Shown: in pieces, positions 27,499 through 36,286 of the stretch
Numbering within the stretch: position 1 is the first letter of the stretch
Layout: each line of letters starts with the position of its first letter
Assembly (NCBI GenBank): GCA_963783085.1
Contig: CAWAMJ010000014.1
Coordinates: 62,001-126,000, forward strand
DNA from: CAVYUC01 sp963783085
Lineage (GTDB): Bacteria; Bacteroidota; Bacteroidia; Bacteroidales; Prolixibacteraceae
Length of the DNA: 64,000 bases
Direction: 5' to 3'
Position numbers and translations under genes: made by a program
Notes under the pieces: model-generated
Told to the model about the DNA's origin: nothing
Database searches by the model: none
The model's input: the letters and a program-made list of their open reading frames with translations, nothing else

Positions 27499-27999
27499 AT
27501 GAGAAAGATTCCTTCAACGATATTTTTTCTACTATTCTTTTGTGCGGCATGGGGCCAGGTATTAACGGTTAAAATTGACGGGGATATTACGTTCCCCAGC
27601 ACATTTTATACCATAAACGAAGCCGGCGAAGATTTTCAGTCTTCAGCTGAAAGCCAAACATCAATTTTTGTTTCTGTTTTAAGCAATGATTACTGGGATA
27701 AGAATGTTAAGAATGCAAATTGGAGAATTTATCTCCATAAATCGGATTTAAACTGGAATGCAGGATTAACGCTGGAAGCGAAAAGAACAGGAACCGGAAA
27801 TAATGTTAACAACAGTGGGACGACGCATATCGGAGATGGTGATACTTTTCAGGCCATTACAGATAATCCAACTTATTTTTTTAACGGTAAAGGCGAAATA
27901 GAAGCCATTCCAGTGGAGATAAAGCTAAGCGGGTTCTCCATAACAATGGGCGCCAATGATTTTGAAACAAATGTTGTTTTAACCGTTTATGAAGAATGA
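27499..27999 (+). CDS. Divergent small secreted protein, subunit 4
   Basis: This 166-residue protein has a signal peptide (STIFFLLFFCAAWGQ) and a beta-rich mature part beginning VLTVKIDGDITFPSTFYTIN. It shares the general size, secretion signal and SNDYWDKNV (compare the DLWINY region) with the other subunits. It lacks their conserved cysteine and the terminal YT-x-x-D motif, ending TNVVLTVYEE. A role as tip, adaptor or anchor subunit is possible but unproven. It is the last gene of the locus, and about 100 bases separate it from the convergent sulfatase gene. Confidence 0.5.
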   Translation: MRKIPSTIFFLLFFCAAWGQVLTVKIDGDITFPSTFYTINEAGEDFQSSAESQTSIFVSVLSNDYWDKNVKNANWRIYLHKSDLNWNAGLTLEAKRTGTGNNVNNSGTTHIGDGDTFQAITDNPTYFFNGKGEIEAIPVEIKLSGFSITMGANDFETNVVLTVYEE

Positions 28000-28042
28000 C
28001 CGGTTCTGCAACAGTGAAACATTTATCTGACGAAGTCCGGAT

Positions 28043-28078
28043 AAAAAAACAAAAGGCAGCCTGTAATTCAAACTGCCT
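28043..28078 (-). terminator. Terminator of the sulfatase gene (minus strand)
   Basis: Read on the minus strand, AGGCAG pairs with CTGCCT around a 13-base loop and is followed by TTTTGTTTTTTT. Confidence 0.7.
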
Positions 28079-28101
28079 GTCGTCATTCTGTTTACCGGAA
28101 T

Positions 28102-29991
28102 TTACCAGTTAAAAACCAGGTTGTATTTTTCCGGATCCAGCCCCCACTTTTCAAAGAGCCATTTTGCAGCCCTAAGATCGTAGCGCGTGCGGGTCATTTC
28201 CGGGGCGCGTTTAATCATTCCAACCACCCCGTCAATTACTTCGGGGTTTTTCTCTTCGATACAATCAATCGCATTCAAGGCATGGCAGCGGGCAAATTCG
28301 TTCGGGTTTTGAAGGACTTGCAGCAACGCCTCTTTGGCGCGTTCTTTTTCACCAAGGTTATAAAGCGCTTCGGCCGCCACCACAACCACATTTGCCGATT
28401 CGTCATTCAACGCTTCTTTTAATTCCGGAATTGCAGGCGCCGCATCATTTTTCAGCATGAGCAAACCGGTTGCACCCCAGTACCGGATAGCACTTTCGTC
28501 GTCTTTCAAAAATTCTTTCAGCTTGTCAATATCTTGTGGTTTTGCGAGTGTGGCAAAATCTGCAGCATTCATTATCTTTTGCAGATCAACTTTCCCGGAG
28601 CGCATGTAATCGTAAAATGGCGTCTCTCCTGCCCTTTCGATTCTATCGGCTTCAGGAATAAAACCGGTATCATATACCCGGATCATCCAATCGCGGTTGG
28701 CTTTTCGCATTCGCTCCAGCACGTCTTTATACTTCGAATCCTTTGCCAGGTTATTAATTTCCCACGGATCATTTTCGGTGTCATAAAGTTCTTCAACCGG
28801 TTTTGGTTCCCAGAACCTGCTTTGAACCTCGTTGCATTGTCCGTTTTTATAAGCTTCTTCCCACGAACCAATTGACGGCGCGCGCCATAAATACTCCAGG
28901 TGCTGGCCATAAACCCGGTAAGGCATGTAATTTCGGATGTACCGGTATTTTTGATCCCGCACAGCACGGCTCATATCGTAGCGCTCGTCCATCCTGCCAC
29001 GGAACATAAAAGCGTACTCGGGATCTTCGGTTTTTTGTTCGCCCAAAAATGCATGTCCCTGCAGGAAATCGGGAATTGGCGCCCGGACAATACTCAATAA
29101 TGTCGGCTCCAGATCGACAAAACTAACTAACCGGTCAACTTTCGAGCCTGGTTTTTCTGCGGGAAACAGGTATTTGTATTTTTCTGGAATCCGAATGATA
29201 AACGGGATGTGGGTACCTGTTTCATAAACGTATCTTTTACTCCGGGCAAGCACACCTCCATGATCGCCGTAGTAAAAAACAATGGTATTGCCGGCAAGCC
29301 CTGCCTCGTCGAGTTCTTTTAGCTTGTCGCCAACCCAGGTATCCATATCTTCCACCTTGTCGTAATACTGTGCCCAGTCGTGTTTCATTTCCGGTGTTTT
29401 CGGGTGGTATGGCGGAATTGGAACTTCCTGCGGACTATGCCTCAACTCTTCATTTGGAATCCATTTATGAATGGAGCTTTCGTGAGAAATTCCGCAATTA
29501 AAAACGGCAAAAAATGGTTTCTCTGCGGGCCGGTTTTTATAGTGTGCTTTATTACTGCTTTCATCCCAAACATCGTCCGGATCGATTGTATTTGTATTAT
29601 AATCGGTCTTTGAATTGTTTGTACAGTAGTAGCCCGCTTTTCGCATTAATTCGGCGTAGGTATGTATTTCTTCCGAAAGCGGATAGTAGCTCCGCATGTG
29701 CTGAGAGCCGTTTGAACTGGCATAAACCCCGGTTATTATAGTATTACGGGTTGGTGCACAAACCGGTGCATTTGCATAAGCATGTGTATATAAAAAACCT
29801 TCGGAAGCCAGTTTGTCGAGGTTGGGGGTGGTCGCGAAATCGTCTCCGTAACATCCCAGTAACGGACTGTTATCTTCGCTCACTAACCATAATATGTTGG
29901 GTAATTCTTCAGGAACTTTTTCTTCGCATCCGGAAACGAATAGTACGGCCAATAACAAAAAAGTATAGCCGGCCAGGTATCTGTAACTCAT
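28102..29991 (-). CDS. Lipoprotein sulfatase with C-terminal HEAT repeats
   Basis: ATG at 29991 gives MSYRYLAGYTFLLLAVLFVS followed by GC, a lipoprotein signal; the frame is open 18 codons further upstream but those residues spoil the signal. The S1-family sulfatase core starts NILWLVSEDNSPLLGCYGDD. CAPTR is the CxPxR formylglycine site, so an anaerobic or FGE-type maturase is needed. Further metal and substrate residues are in YYGDHGGVLARSK. Residues about 490-600 contain HEAT-like helical repeats (AIRYWGATGLLMLKNDAAPA; ANVVVVAAEALYNLGEKERA), an uncommon addition. It should remove sulfate from glycans or related esters at the membrane surface. Total length is 629 residues. The natural substrate is unknown. 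Confidence 0.85.
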   Translation of the reverse strand: MSYRYLAGYTFLLLAVLFVSGCEEKVPEELPNILWLVSEDNSPLLGCYGDDFATTPNLDKLASEGFLYTHAYANAPVCAPTRNTIITGVYASSNGSQHMRSYYPLSEEIHTYAELMRKAGYYCTNNSKTDYNTNTIDPDDVWDESSNKAHYKNRPAEKPFFAVFNCGISHESSIHKWIPNEELRHSPQEVPIPPYHPKTPEMKHDWAQYYDKVEDMDTWVGDKLKELDEAGLAGNTIVFYYGDHGGVLARSKRYVYETGTHIPFIIRIPEKYKYLFPAEKPGSKVDRLVSFVDLEPTLLSIVRAPIPDFLQGHAFLGEQKTEDPEYAFMFRGRMDERYDMSRAVRDQKYRYIRNYMPYRVYGQHLEYLWRAPSIGSWEEAYKNGQCNEVQSRFWEPKPVEELYDTENDPWEINNLAKDSKYKDVLERMRKANRDWMIRVYDTGFIPEADRIERAGETPFYDYMRSGKVDLQKIMNAADFATLAKPQDIDKLKEFLKDDESAIRYWGATGLLMLKNDAAPAIPELKEALNDESANVVVVAAEALYNLGEKERAKEALLQVLQNPNEFARCHALNAIDCIEEKNPEVIDGVVGMIKRAPEMTRTRYDLRAAKWLFEKWGLDPEKYNLVFNW

Positions 29992-30081
29992 TTTTAAAAG
30001 ATTTAGTTTGAATTGTAAAAATAGAAAATGAAAAATCAAATTCATCCGGAATCTGAAATAAGTTTTTTGAAAGCTAAAAAA

Positions 30082-30471
30082 TCAGGCCACAATTTCTACG
30101 CGGTTGCCATCCGGATCCAGCACAACGCTTTCATAATTTCCATCTCCGGTTGTGCGCGGTTCACCTACCACCTTAAAGCCATCTTTGCGAAGAACTTGTG
30201 TCAGCTGGTCTACTTCGTTTCTCGAACCTGCTTTTATGGCAAAATGTACAATTCCGGAAAATTGTTTTACCGCGTCATTTTTTGATTTGGGAATGTTTGG
30301 CATTTCCATGATTTCGAGTGTGCAATCACCATCGAAGCTAAGAAAATAAGAACGAAATTCTTTGGAATGGTTATAATAAATTTCTCCGGAAGAGGCATCG
30401 AAATAATGCATGTAAAAGTTACGCAATCCCTCGAGATTATACGTCCATACAGCAATGTGGTCAATTTTCAT
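30082..30471 (-). CDS. VOC (glyoxalase/bleomycin-resistance) family protein
   Basis: This 129-residue protein has the paired beta-alpha-beta-beta-beta units of the vicinal oxygen chelate superfamily. MKIDHIAVWTYNLEGLRNFY carries the first metal-ligand histidine. CTLEIMEMPN holds a glutamate ligand, GIVHFAIKAG the second histidine, and DPDGNRVEIVA the final glutamate. Possible activities include glyoxalase I-type isomerisation or dioxygenation, but the specific reaction is not evident. It lies between the sulfatase and HD genes on the same strand with short gaps (about 90 bases each side). Confidence 0.82.
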   Translation of the reverse strand: MKIDHIAVWTYNLEGLRNFYMHYFDASSGEIYYNHSKEFRSYFLSFDGDCTLEIMEMPNIPKSKNDAVKQFSGIVHFAIKAGSRNEVDQLTQVLRKDGFKVVGEPRTTGDGNYESVVLDPDGNRVEIVA

Positions 30472-30560
30472 GGTCTGTTAAATTAGGTTTATACTGATTA
30501 ATTTTCTACGTATTAAATTCAAATTTTATCATTATCTGTTTGATTTGGTACGAAACAGTC

Positions 30561-31217
30561 TTATATATAGTTCTCCCATTCGTTAAAAAAATGTTCCAGG
30601 AAAACTTCCATAAACCGGTGCCTTTCCAGTGCAATTTTCTTTGCGGCAGCTGTATTAAACCTGTCTTTCAGTAAAAGCAGCTTTTCGTAAAAGTGATTAA
30701 TTGTAGGTGATTCACCATTTTTATACGATTGAAAATTCAGATGAAATTCAGGTTTAATTTCAGGATGGTACAACAATCGGTGGCGGCTTCCGCCGTATGC
30801 AAAAGCCCTTGCAATTCCAATGGCGCCAATTGCGTCGAGCCGGTCGGCATCCTGAACAATTTTTGCTTCCAAAGTAGATGGCGTTGTGTCAACTCCGGCG
30901 CCTTTAAAGGAAACCTGGTTTATAATGTGTAATATTTCCTGAATCTCTTTTGGCGAATCCAGAAGTTCATTCAGCCAATTCCCGGCCCTGTTGTTTTCAG
31001 GAGTGTTGCTCAACTTCCAATCGTCTGCGTCGTGGAGTAAAGCAGCCATTTCAATGATAAACAAATTTCCGCCTTCGTCCGCAGCTATTCTTAAAGCCAG
31101 ATTTCTTACCCGGTAAATGTGCCACCAATCGTGCCCGGTTCCTTCATGCTGAAAAATTTTTTGCACAAACTCCTCAGTTTTCTTTAAAAATTGTTGCTTT
31201 CGAACCTCCATTTCCAT
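30561..31217 (-). CDS. HD-domain phosphohydrolase
   Basis: This 218-residue cytosolic protein belongs to the HD superfamily (YpgQ/YedJ-like). Metal-binding residues are visible in GHDWWHIYRVRNLAL (first histidine), ALLHDADDWKL (the HD pair) and VQDADRLDAIGAIGIARAF (final aspartate). Family members dephosphorylate nucleotides or small phosphate esters. ATG at 31217 is used; ATG at 31211 is equally possible. It is divergent from the acyl-CoA synthetase gene. Confidence 0.85.
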   Translation of the reverse strand: MEMEVRKQQFLKKTEEFVQKIFQHEGTGHDWWHIYRVRNLALRIAADEGGNLFIIEMAALLHDADDWKLSNTPENNRAGNWLNELLDSPKEIQEILHIINQVSFKGAGVDTTPSTLEAKIVQDADRLDAIGAIGIARAFAYGGSRHRLLYHPEIKPEFHLNFQSYKNGESPTINHFYEKLLLLKDRFNTAAAKKIALERHRFMEVFLEHFFNEWENYI

Positions 31218-31400
31218 TTCGCTAAGTTATATTATTACGGCATAAAATTTGGTTGGCGTAGAAAATAACATTAACAATTATTAATTATGCAAAAAGTAGC
31301 CGCAAAATATTTATTGTTAATTTTACGCAGCCAATAATGCGGCAAAACAAAACGTTACCGGCTGTATAATAGAAATTTAAAAAATTGTTTTACTAACGGA

Positions 31401-33062
31401 ATGATACATTCGAAACTCACCATACCAGCTCTGATTGATGAATCAGTAAAAAATTTTGCTGAGCGGACCTCTGTGGTTTTTGCCGGGGAAAGCAATTATA
31501 CTTACAGGGAAATGGGTGAAGATATTAATAAAGTAGCCGGCGTTTTAATTGGGCTTGGTGTTAAAAAAGGCGATAAAGTTGCTATTTTAGGCACGAACAT
31601 GCCCAATTGGGGTGTCGCTTTTTTTGCAGTTTCGGTAACCGGCGCCATCGCTGTTCCAATTTTACCCGATTTTCATCAAAAGGAAATAAACTCCATCATT
31701 GAACATTCCGAAGCAAAAATTTTGTTTGTTTCTGAAGGATTATACAAAAACATCAACCAGGAAACGCTGCAGCTTATTGAGCGGGTAATTTTAATTGAAA
31801 GTTTTGCCATTGTGCCGAATGAAACTGCAGCAGAAAATTTGAAAATGCTGGAAAGTTCACTGCCATTGGCAAACGCTGAACAACATTCGGCAGAGGTTGA
31901 AGAAGAAGATTTGGCATCCATCATTTATACTTCCGGTACCACGGGGAATTCTAAAGGTGTGATGTTAACCCATAAAAACCTGGCCTGGACGGCACAACAA
32001 TGTTATACCCTGCAGGAAATAAAACCCACCGATCGGTTTTTGTCCATTCTTCCTTTGTCGCATACTCTGGAAAATACGGTTGGATTTCTGTTGCCAATAA
32101 AATACGGTGCATCCATCCATTATTTGCGGAAACCGCCGGTAGCATCGGTTCTGCTTCCTGCATTGCAGGTGGTAAAACCTACCATCATGTTGTCGGTTCC
32201 GTTAATTATGGAAAAAATATTCCGGTCGAAGATTTTACCTTCATTTCAGAAGAATAAAGCCATGCGGCTGTTGTATTCTGTTCCGGCCATGCGAAAAGTT
32301 TTGCATAAAGTGGCAGCATCAAAACTGCATAAAACATTCGGAGGGGAACTTCACTTTTTTGGAATCGGAGGTGCAAAGCTGGATCCCACAGTGGAACGTT
32401 TTTTACTCGAAGGCAAATTTCCCTATGCAATTGGTTACGGATTAACCGAAACATCACCGTTACTCGCCGGTGCAGTAGGTAAAAACACACGACTGGGTTC
32501 CACCGGACCGGCAATGGAAGGTGTTCAGATACGAATTGCCAACGCAGATCCCGTCACCGGCGAAGGCGAAATTCAGGCAAAAGGTCCGAACGTAATGAAA
32601 GGGTATTACAAAGCTCCGGAGTTGACCAGCGAAGTTTTTACCGAAGATGGCTGGTTCCGTACCGGCGACCGCGGTAAATTCGACAAAGACAACTTTATTT
32701 ATATTAAAGGGCGAATAAAAACCATGATTGTGGGCGCCAGTGGTGAAAATATATATCCGGAAGAAATAGAATCCGTTATCAACAAAATGCGTTTCGTTTT
32801 GGAATCGCTGGTTGTTGAGAAAAAGGGAAAGCTTGTTGCAATGATTCACCTTAATACGGAAGAAATTGAGCAGAATTTCCAACATATGAAAGCGGAAGCG
32901 CATCAGTATTTCCATGATAAATCAGAGGAAATTCTCAGGGAAATTCAAAAAAAGGTAAACGAAGAGGTGAATAAATTCTCCAGAATACACCAGGTAGTAT
33001 ACCAACCGATACCTTTCGAAAAAACACCGACAAAAAAGATTAAACGATTTTTATACGCATAA
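31401..33062 (+). CDS. Long-chain fatty acid-CoA ligase (AMP-binding)
   Basis: This 553-residue enzyme activates fatty acids to acyl-CoA through an acyl-adenylate. The phosphate-binding motif IIYTSGTTGNSKGVMLTHKN is at residues about 173-192, YGLTETSPLL (adenine binding) at about 345, and WFRTGDRGKFDKDNFIYIKG with the hinge and catalytic lysine region GRIKTMIVGASGENIYPEEI follow. The C-terminal lysine region TPTKKIKRF is present. It resembles FadD-like synthetases of Bacteroidota. A strong hairpin terminator stands 17 bases after the stop. Confidence 0.9.
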   Translation: MIHSKLTIPALIDESVKNFAERTSVVFAGESNYTYREMGEDINKVAGVLIGLGVKKGDKVAILGTNMPNWGVAFFAVSVTGAIAVPILPDFHQKEINSIIEHSEAKILFVSEGLYKNINQETLQLIERVILIESFAIVPNETAAENLKMLESSLPLANAEQHSAEVEEEDLASIIYTSGTTGNSKGVMLTHKNLAWTAQQCYTLQEIKPTDRFLSILPLSHTLENTVGFLLPIKYGASIHYLRKPPVASVLLPALQVVKPTIMLSVPLIMEKIFRSKILPSFQKNKAMRLLYSVPAMRKVLHKVAASKLHKTFGGELHFFGIGGAKLDPTVERFLLEGKFPYAIGYGLTETSPLLAGAVGKNTRLGSTGPAMEGVQIRIANADPVTGEGEIQAKGPNVMKGYYKAPELTSEVFTEDGWFRTGDRGKFDKDNFIYIKGRIKTMIVGASGENIYPEEIESVINKMRFVLESLVVEKKGKLVAMIHLNTEEIEQNFQHMKAEAHQYFHDKSEEILREIQKKVNEEVNKFSRIHQVVYQPIPFEKTPTKKIKRFLYA

Positions 33063-33078
33063 CGATCAATTTTTGATG

Positions 33079-33115
33079 AAAATGGAAAGCCTTTTTAGCG
33101 GCTTTCCATTTTTTT
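33079..33115 (+). terminator. Terminator after the acyl-CoA ligase gene
   Basis: AAAATGGAAAGCC pairs perfectly with GGCTTTCCATTTT around an eight-base loop and runs into a T tract. Confidence 0.9.
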
Positions 33116-33136
33116 ATATTAATGGGCAGAAAATGT

Positions 33137-33144
33137 TAATTTTG
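33137..33144 (+). promoter_or_regulatory. Candidate -7 box for purM
   Basis: TAATTTTG is an exact TAnnTTTG match 22 bases before the purM ATG and just after the preceding terminator. No clear TTTG is seen 19-21 bases upstream, only a T-rich run. Confidence 0.45.
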
Positions 33145-33166
33145 TACCCACAAAACCGGAATACAA

Positions 33167-34336
33167 ATGGTTACCGAATCAAGATATAATGCACGGGGAG
33201 TTTCAGCTTCGAAAGAGGATGTGCACAGCGCTATAAAAAATGTTGATAAAGGGCTCTTCCCCAAAGCATTTTGTAAAATTATCCCCGATATTTTGGGCGG
33301 CGATCCGGAATGGTGCAACGTAATGCATGCTGACGGAGCGGGCACAAAATCGTCGCTGGCCTACACGTACTGGAAAGAAACCGGCGACATCTCGGTTTGG
33401 AAAGGAATTGCACAGGATGCCCTGATAATGAATGTGGACGACCTGCTTTGTATTGGCGCCACTGATAATATTCTTGTTTCGTCGACAATCGGCCGCAATA
33501 AAAATAAAATTCCGGGTGAAGTAATTGCGGCAATCATAGAAGGTACTGAAGAACTTCTGGAAGAACTCCGAAATCTGGGAATTGGTATCTTTTCCACTGG
33601 TGGTGAAACAGCTGATGTTGGAGATTTGGTGCGCACCATTATTGTGGATTCCACGGTAGTTTGCCGGATGAAAAAGGCCGATGTAATTTCAGCAGATAAC
33701 ATTTCGCCCGGAAATGTAATCGTGGGATTGTCTTCATACGGACAGGCAACTTTTGAGAAACAATATAACGGGGGCATGGGAAGCAACGGGTTAACTTCGG
33801 CAAGGCACGATGTTTTCTCCAAATATCTTGCTGCAAAATATCCGGAAAGTTTCGATCCGGAAGTTCCTGGTGAACTGGTCTATTCCGGCAATTATAAATT
33901 AACCGGTAAAATTGACGGGTTAAACACGGATGCCGGCAAACTGGTTTTATCGCCCACACGCACTTATGCTCCGGTAATTAAAAAAGTACTGGATAAATTC
34001 CGCGGCCAGATTTCGGGAATGATACATTGTTCGGGTGGCGCGCAGACAAAAGTGCTGCATTTTGTTGAAGATGTGCATGTAATAAAAGACAATATGTTTC
34101 CGGTGCCGCCACTGTTTGAAATTATTCAGGAACAGTCGGGAACCAACTGGAAAGAAATGTACAAGGTTTTTAACATGGGGCACCGGTTCGAGATTTATAC
34201 CGCACCGGAAATTGCCGGTGAAGTTATTCGGATGGCAAAATCATTTAACATTGATGCCCAAATCATTGGCAGGGTTGAACCTTTTAAAGGCAAAAAACTT
34301 ACAATAGAAACCGGCAACGGAAAATTTGAATATTAA
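33167..34336 (+). CDS. purM: Phosphoribosylformylglycinamidine cyclo-ligase (AIR synthetase)
   Basis: PurM closes the imidazole ring of FGAM with ATP to form AIR, step five of purine synthesis. The 389-residue protein is the longer Bacteroidota form. It has the ATP-binding segment MHADGAGTKSSLAYTYWKET, DALIMNVDDLLCIGATDNI, GIFSTGGETADVGDLVRTI, VGLSSYGQATFEKQYNGGMG and FNMGHRFEIYTAPEIA. These match the PurM N- and C-terminal halves in order. Just upstream are a terminator and an exact -7 box, so it starts a new unit that continues towards prfA and pyrF. Confidence 0.93.
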   Translation: MVTESRYNARGVSASKEDVHSAIKNVDKGLFPKAFCKIIPDILGGDPEWCNVMHADGAGTKSSLAYTYWKETGDISVWKGIAQDALIMNVDDLLCIGATDNILVSSTIGRNKNKIPGEVIAAIIEGTEELLEELRNLGIGIFSTGGETADVGDLVRTIIVDSTVVCRMKKADVISADNISPGNVIVGLSSYGQATFEKQYNGGMGSNGLTSARHDVFSKYLAAKYPESFDPEVPGELVYSGNYKLTGKIDGLNTDAGKLVLSPTRTYAPVIKKVLDKFRGQISGMIHCSGGAQTKVLHFVEDVHVIKDNMFPVPPLFEIIQEQSGTNWKEMYKVFNMGHRFEIYTAPEIAGEVIRMAKSFNIDAQIIGRVEPFKGKKLTIETGNGKFEY

Positions 34337-34347
34337 CAACAAAATAA

Positions 34348-34560
34348 ATGATCAGTATAATTTCTTCGAATATGGAAATGCTCCGGAAATTTCTGAATAA
34401 GAATAAAGTAGAAAAAGCTTACATTTTTGGCTAAGCTATTTCTGGTGAAAAAATAATTCATAGTTATGATGAAATAGAAAGCACTCAGATTTGGGAAATT
34501 GTCATCAATCACTTGCCGGTTTTAAAAATCGAAATTCAGGAATTATTGGCAAATGAATGA
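34348..34560 (+). pseudogene. Short reading frame broken by an in-frame TAA
   Basis: A frame starting at ATG 34348 reads MISIISSNMEMLRKFLNKNK then VEKAYIFG, meets TAA at 34432-34434, and continues in the same frame with AISGEKIIHSYDEI and ends NHLPVLKIEIQELLANE before TGA at 34558. The KAYIFG start recalls the N-terminus of small nucleotidyltransferase-type proteins, but no catalytic GS or DxD motif follows, so the family is not assigned. One nonsense change in an otherwise open 71-codon frame suggests a decayed gene between purM and prfA. Confidence 0.35.
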
Positions 34561-34611
34561 AAAACATAAACCCAAAACAGAATTCTCAGATTACAGATAA
34601 AGGAAAATACA

Positions 34612-35697
34612 ATGGCAGAATATAAATTACTCGAAAAATACGAATCAATAAAACACCGTTTCGAAGAGGTGCAGCAAATGATCACGGATCCGGAGATTAT
34701 TTCGGATATGAAACGGTATGTTAAACTCAACCAGGAATACAAAAACCTGGAGAAAATGGTGAATGTTTTCAGGGAATATAAAAACCTGGTGGAAAGCATC
34801 GAATCCGGAAAAGAAATCCTGGCCGAGGAATCGGACGAAGAATTGCGCGAAATGGCCCGCGAAGAGATTGAACTGGCCGAAGAAAAAATTCCGCAAAAAG
34901 AAAAAGCAATCAAAATGTTGCTTGTTCCGGCCGATCCGGAAGACGATAAAAATGCAATCCTCGAAATCCGCGCGGGAACAGGTGGGGACGAAGCCAGTAT
35001 TTTCGCAGGTGATTTGTTCCGGATGTACTCCAAATTTTGCGAGAAAAAGGGCTGGCGGTTCGAAGTAACCCACATGAGCGAAGGCACTGCCGGTGGTTAC
35101 AAGGAAATTGTGGCAAAGGTCACCGGCGACGGGGTTTACGGAATCCTGAAATACGAATCGGGGGTACACCGCGTACAACGCGTACCGCAAACCGAAACGC
35201 AGGGACGCGTGCATACATCGGCGGCAACTGTTGCGGTTTTGCCCGAAGCCGAAGAATTTGATGTGGAACTGAAAGAAGCAGACATTAAAAAAGATACCTA
35301 TTGTTCATCGGGACCAGGCGGGCAGTCGGTGAATACAACCTACTCCGCCATCCGTTTAACACACATTCCAACCGGGATTGTGGTTACCTGTCAGGATGAA
35401 AAATCGCAACTGAAAAACCTTGCAAAAGCGATGACCGAATTGCGTACCCGTATTTACAACATGGAATACCAGAAATACATCGACGAAATTTCTTCGAAAC
35501 GAAAAACGATGGTTTCCACCGGCGACCGCTCGGCCAAAATCCGCACATACAACTGGCCGCAAGGGCGCGTTACCGACCACCGCATTAATTTAACCATGTA
35601 TAATCTGCAGGCAATTATCAATGGCGAAATCGATGAAATCATTGAAAAACTGATGATTGAGGAAAACGCGGAAAAACTGAAAGAAGCTGAGATTTAA
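34612..35697 (+). CDS. prfA: Peptide chain release factor 1
   Basis: RF1 ends translation at UAA and UAG. The 361-residue protein contains the stop-codon recognition tripeptide P-x-T as PQT in VQRVPQTETQGRVHTSAA, which separates it from RF2 (SPF). It also has the catalytic GGQ in SSGPGGQSVNTTYS, whose glutamine triggers peptide hydrolysis and is a target of PrmC methylation. The N-terminal helical domain and the region RAGTGGDEASIFAGDLFRMY are normal. In Bacteroidota prfA is often close to purM and pyrF; here small inserted genes separate them. Confidence 0.96.
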   Translation: MAEYKLLEKYESIKHRFEEVQQMITDPEIISDMKRYVKLNQEYKNLEKMVNVFREYKNLVESIESGKEILAEESDEELREMAREEIELAEEKIPQKEKAIKMLLVPADPEDDKNAILEIRAGTGGDEASIFAGDLFRMYSKFCEKKGWRFEVTHMSEGTAGGYKEIVAKVTGDGVYGILKYESGVHRVQRVPQTETQGRVHTSAATVAVLPEAEEFDVELKEADIKKDTYCSSGPGGQSVNTTYSAIRLTHIPTGIVVTCQDEKSQLKNLAKAMTELRTRIYNMEYQKYIDEISSKRKTMVSTGDRSAKIRTYNWPQGRVTDHRINLTMYNLQAIINGEIDEIIEKLMIEENAEKLKEAEI

Positions 35698-35699
35698 AA

Positions 35700-35736
35700 G
35701 AGCCCATCCCCCGTACTTCCCCAAAAGGGAAGGGAA
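35700..35736 (+). repeat. Left GC-rich inverted repeat flanking the DUF4160/DUF2442 pair
   Basis: The stretch begins AGCCCATCCCCC and contains a hairpin CTTCCC-CAAAA-GGGAAG. The sequence at 36287-36315, read on the opposite strand, has the same order: AGCCCC, a spacer, TTCCCCC and GGGGGAAG. Confidence 0.4.
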
Positions 35737-35776
35737 AAATGAGTAAAGTATTTTGTATATTTATGAAAAAAGTTTG

Positions 35777-36013
35777 ATGCCTGAAGTTTTTCGAAAATTT
35801 GGATTTGTATTCTTCTTTTATTCTAATGAAGGAAATGAACCTATGCACATCCATGTTCGAAAAGCAGGAGGATTTGCAAAATATTGGATTGAACCTGTTG
35901 AACTCGAATTTTCGCAAGGGATGAAAGTAAATGAGTTGAAAACGGCAGAAGACTTAATTCTGGAAAATATTGAACTGATAAAAAGAAAATGGCATGAAAT
36001 ACATGGTAGCTGA
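35777..36013 (+). CDS. DUF4160 domain protein
   Basis: ATG at 35777 gives MPEVFRKFGFVFFFYSNEGN then EPMHIHVRKAGGFAKYWIEP, the standard start and core of DUF4160 (78 residues); a TTG at 35753 is in frame but adds non-conserved residues. The HIHV motif and the C-terminal helix (LILENIELIKRKWHEIHG) are typical. DUF4160 genes are frequently found beside DUF2442 genes, as here with a 20-base overlap, and the pair has been suggested as a toxin-antitoxin-like module; activity is unproven. The pair sits between prfA and pyrF. Confidence 0.75.
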   Translation: MPEVFRKFGFVFFFYSNEGNEPMHIHVRKAGGFAKYWIEPVELEFSQGMKVNELKTAEDLILENIELIKRKWHEIHGS

Positions 36014-36245
36014 ATTATTCTTTACCGTAAATAAAGCATGGTATGAAAATGGCATGATCTGTTTGGCAATGTCGGATGGTAAAGAAATTCGTTTTCCGGT
36101 TGAATTGAATATAAAACTCAAAAATGCCACAGATGACCAGAAAAGTAATATCGAAATTATTTGTGGAGGAACCGGATTACACTGGCCCGATCTGGACGAA
36201 GATCTCTCTGTTACAGGAATAATGGAAGGAAAATTCGGATATTAA
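35994..36245 (+). CDS. DUF2442 domain protein
   Basis: This 83-residue protein matches DUF2442: VNKAWYENGMICLAMSDGKE, IRFPVELNIKLKNATDDQ, and GTGLHWPDLDEDLSVTGIM near the C-terminus, where HWPDLDEDLSV is the family hallmark. It overlaps the DUF4160 gene by 20 bases, so the two are made together. Relatives are small, probably dimeric, cytosolic proteins of unknown function, possibly the antidote half of the pair. ATG at 36003 is a second possible start. Confidence 0.78.
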   Translation: MKYMVAELFFTVNKAWYENGMICLAMSDGKEIRFPVELNIKLKNATDDQKSNIEIICGGTGLHWPDLDEDLSVTGIMEGKFGY

Positions 36246-36286
36246 TCTAACAATCAAAAACTTACTCACTAAAATAATTTTCGAAT

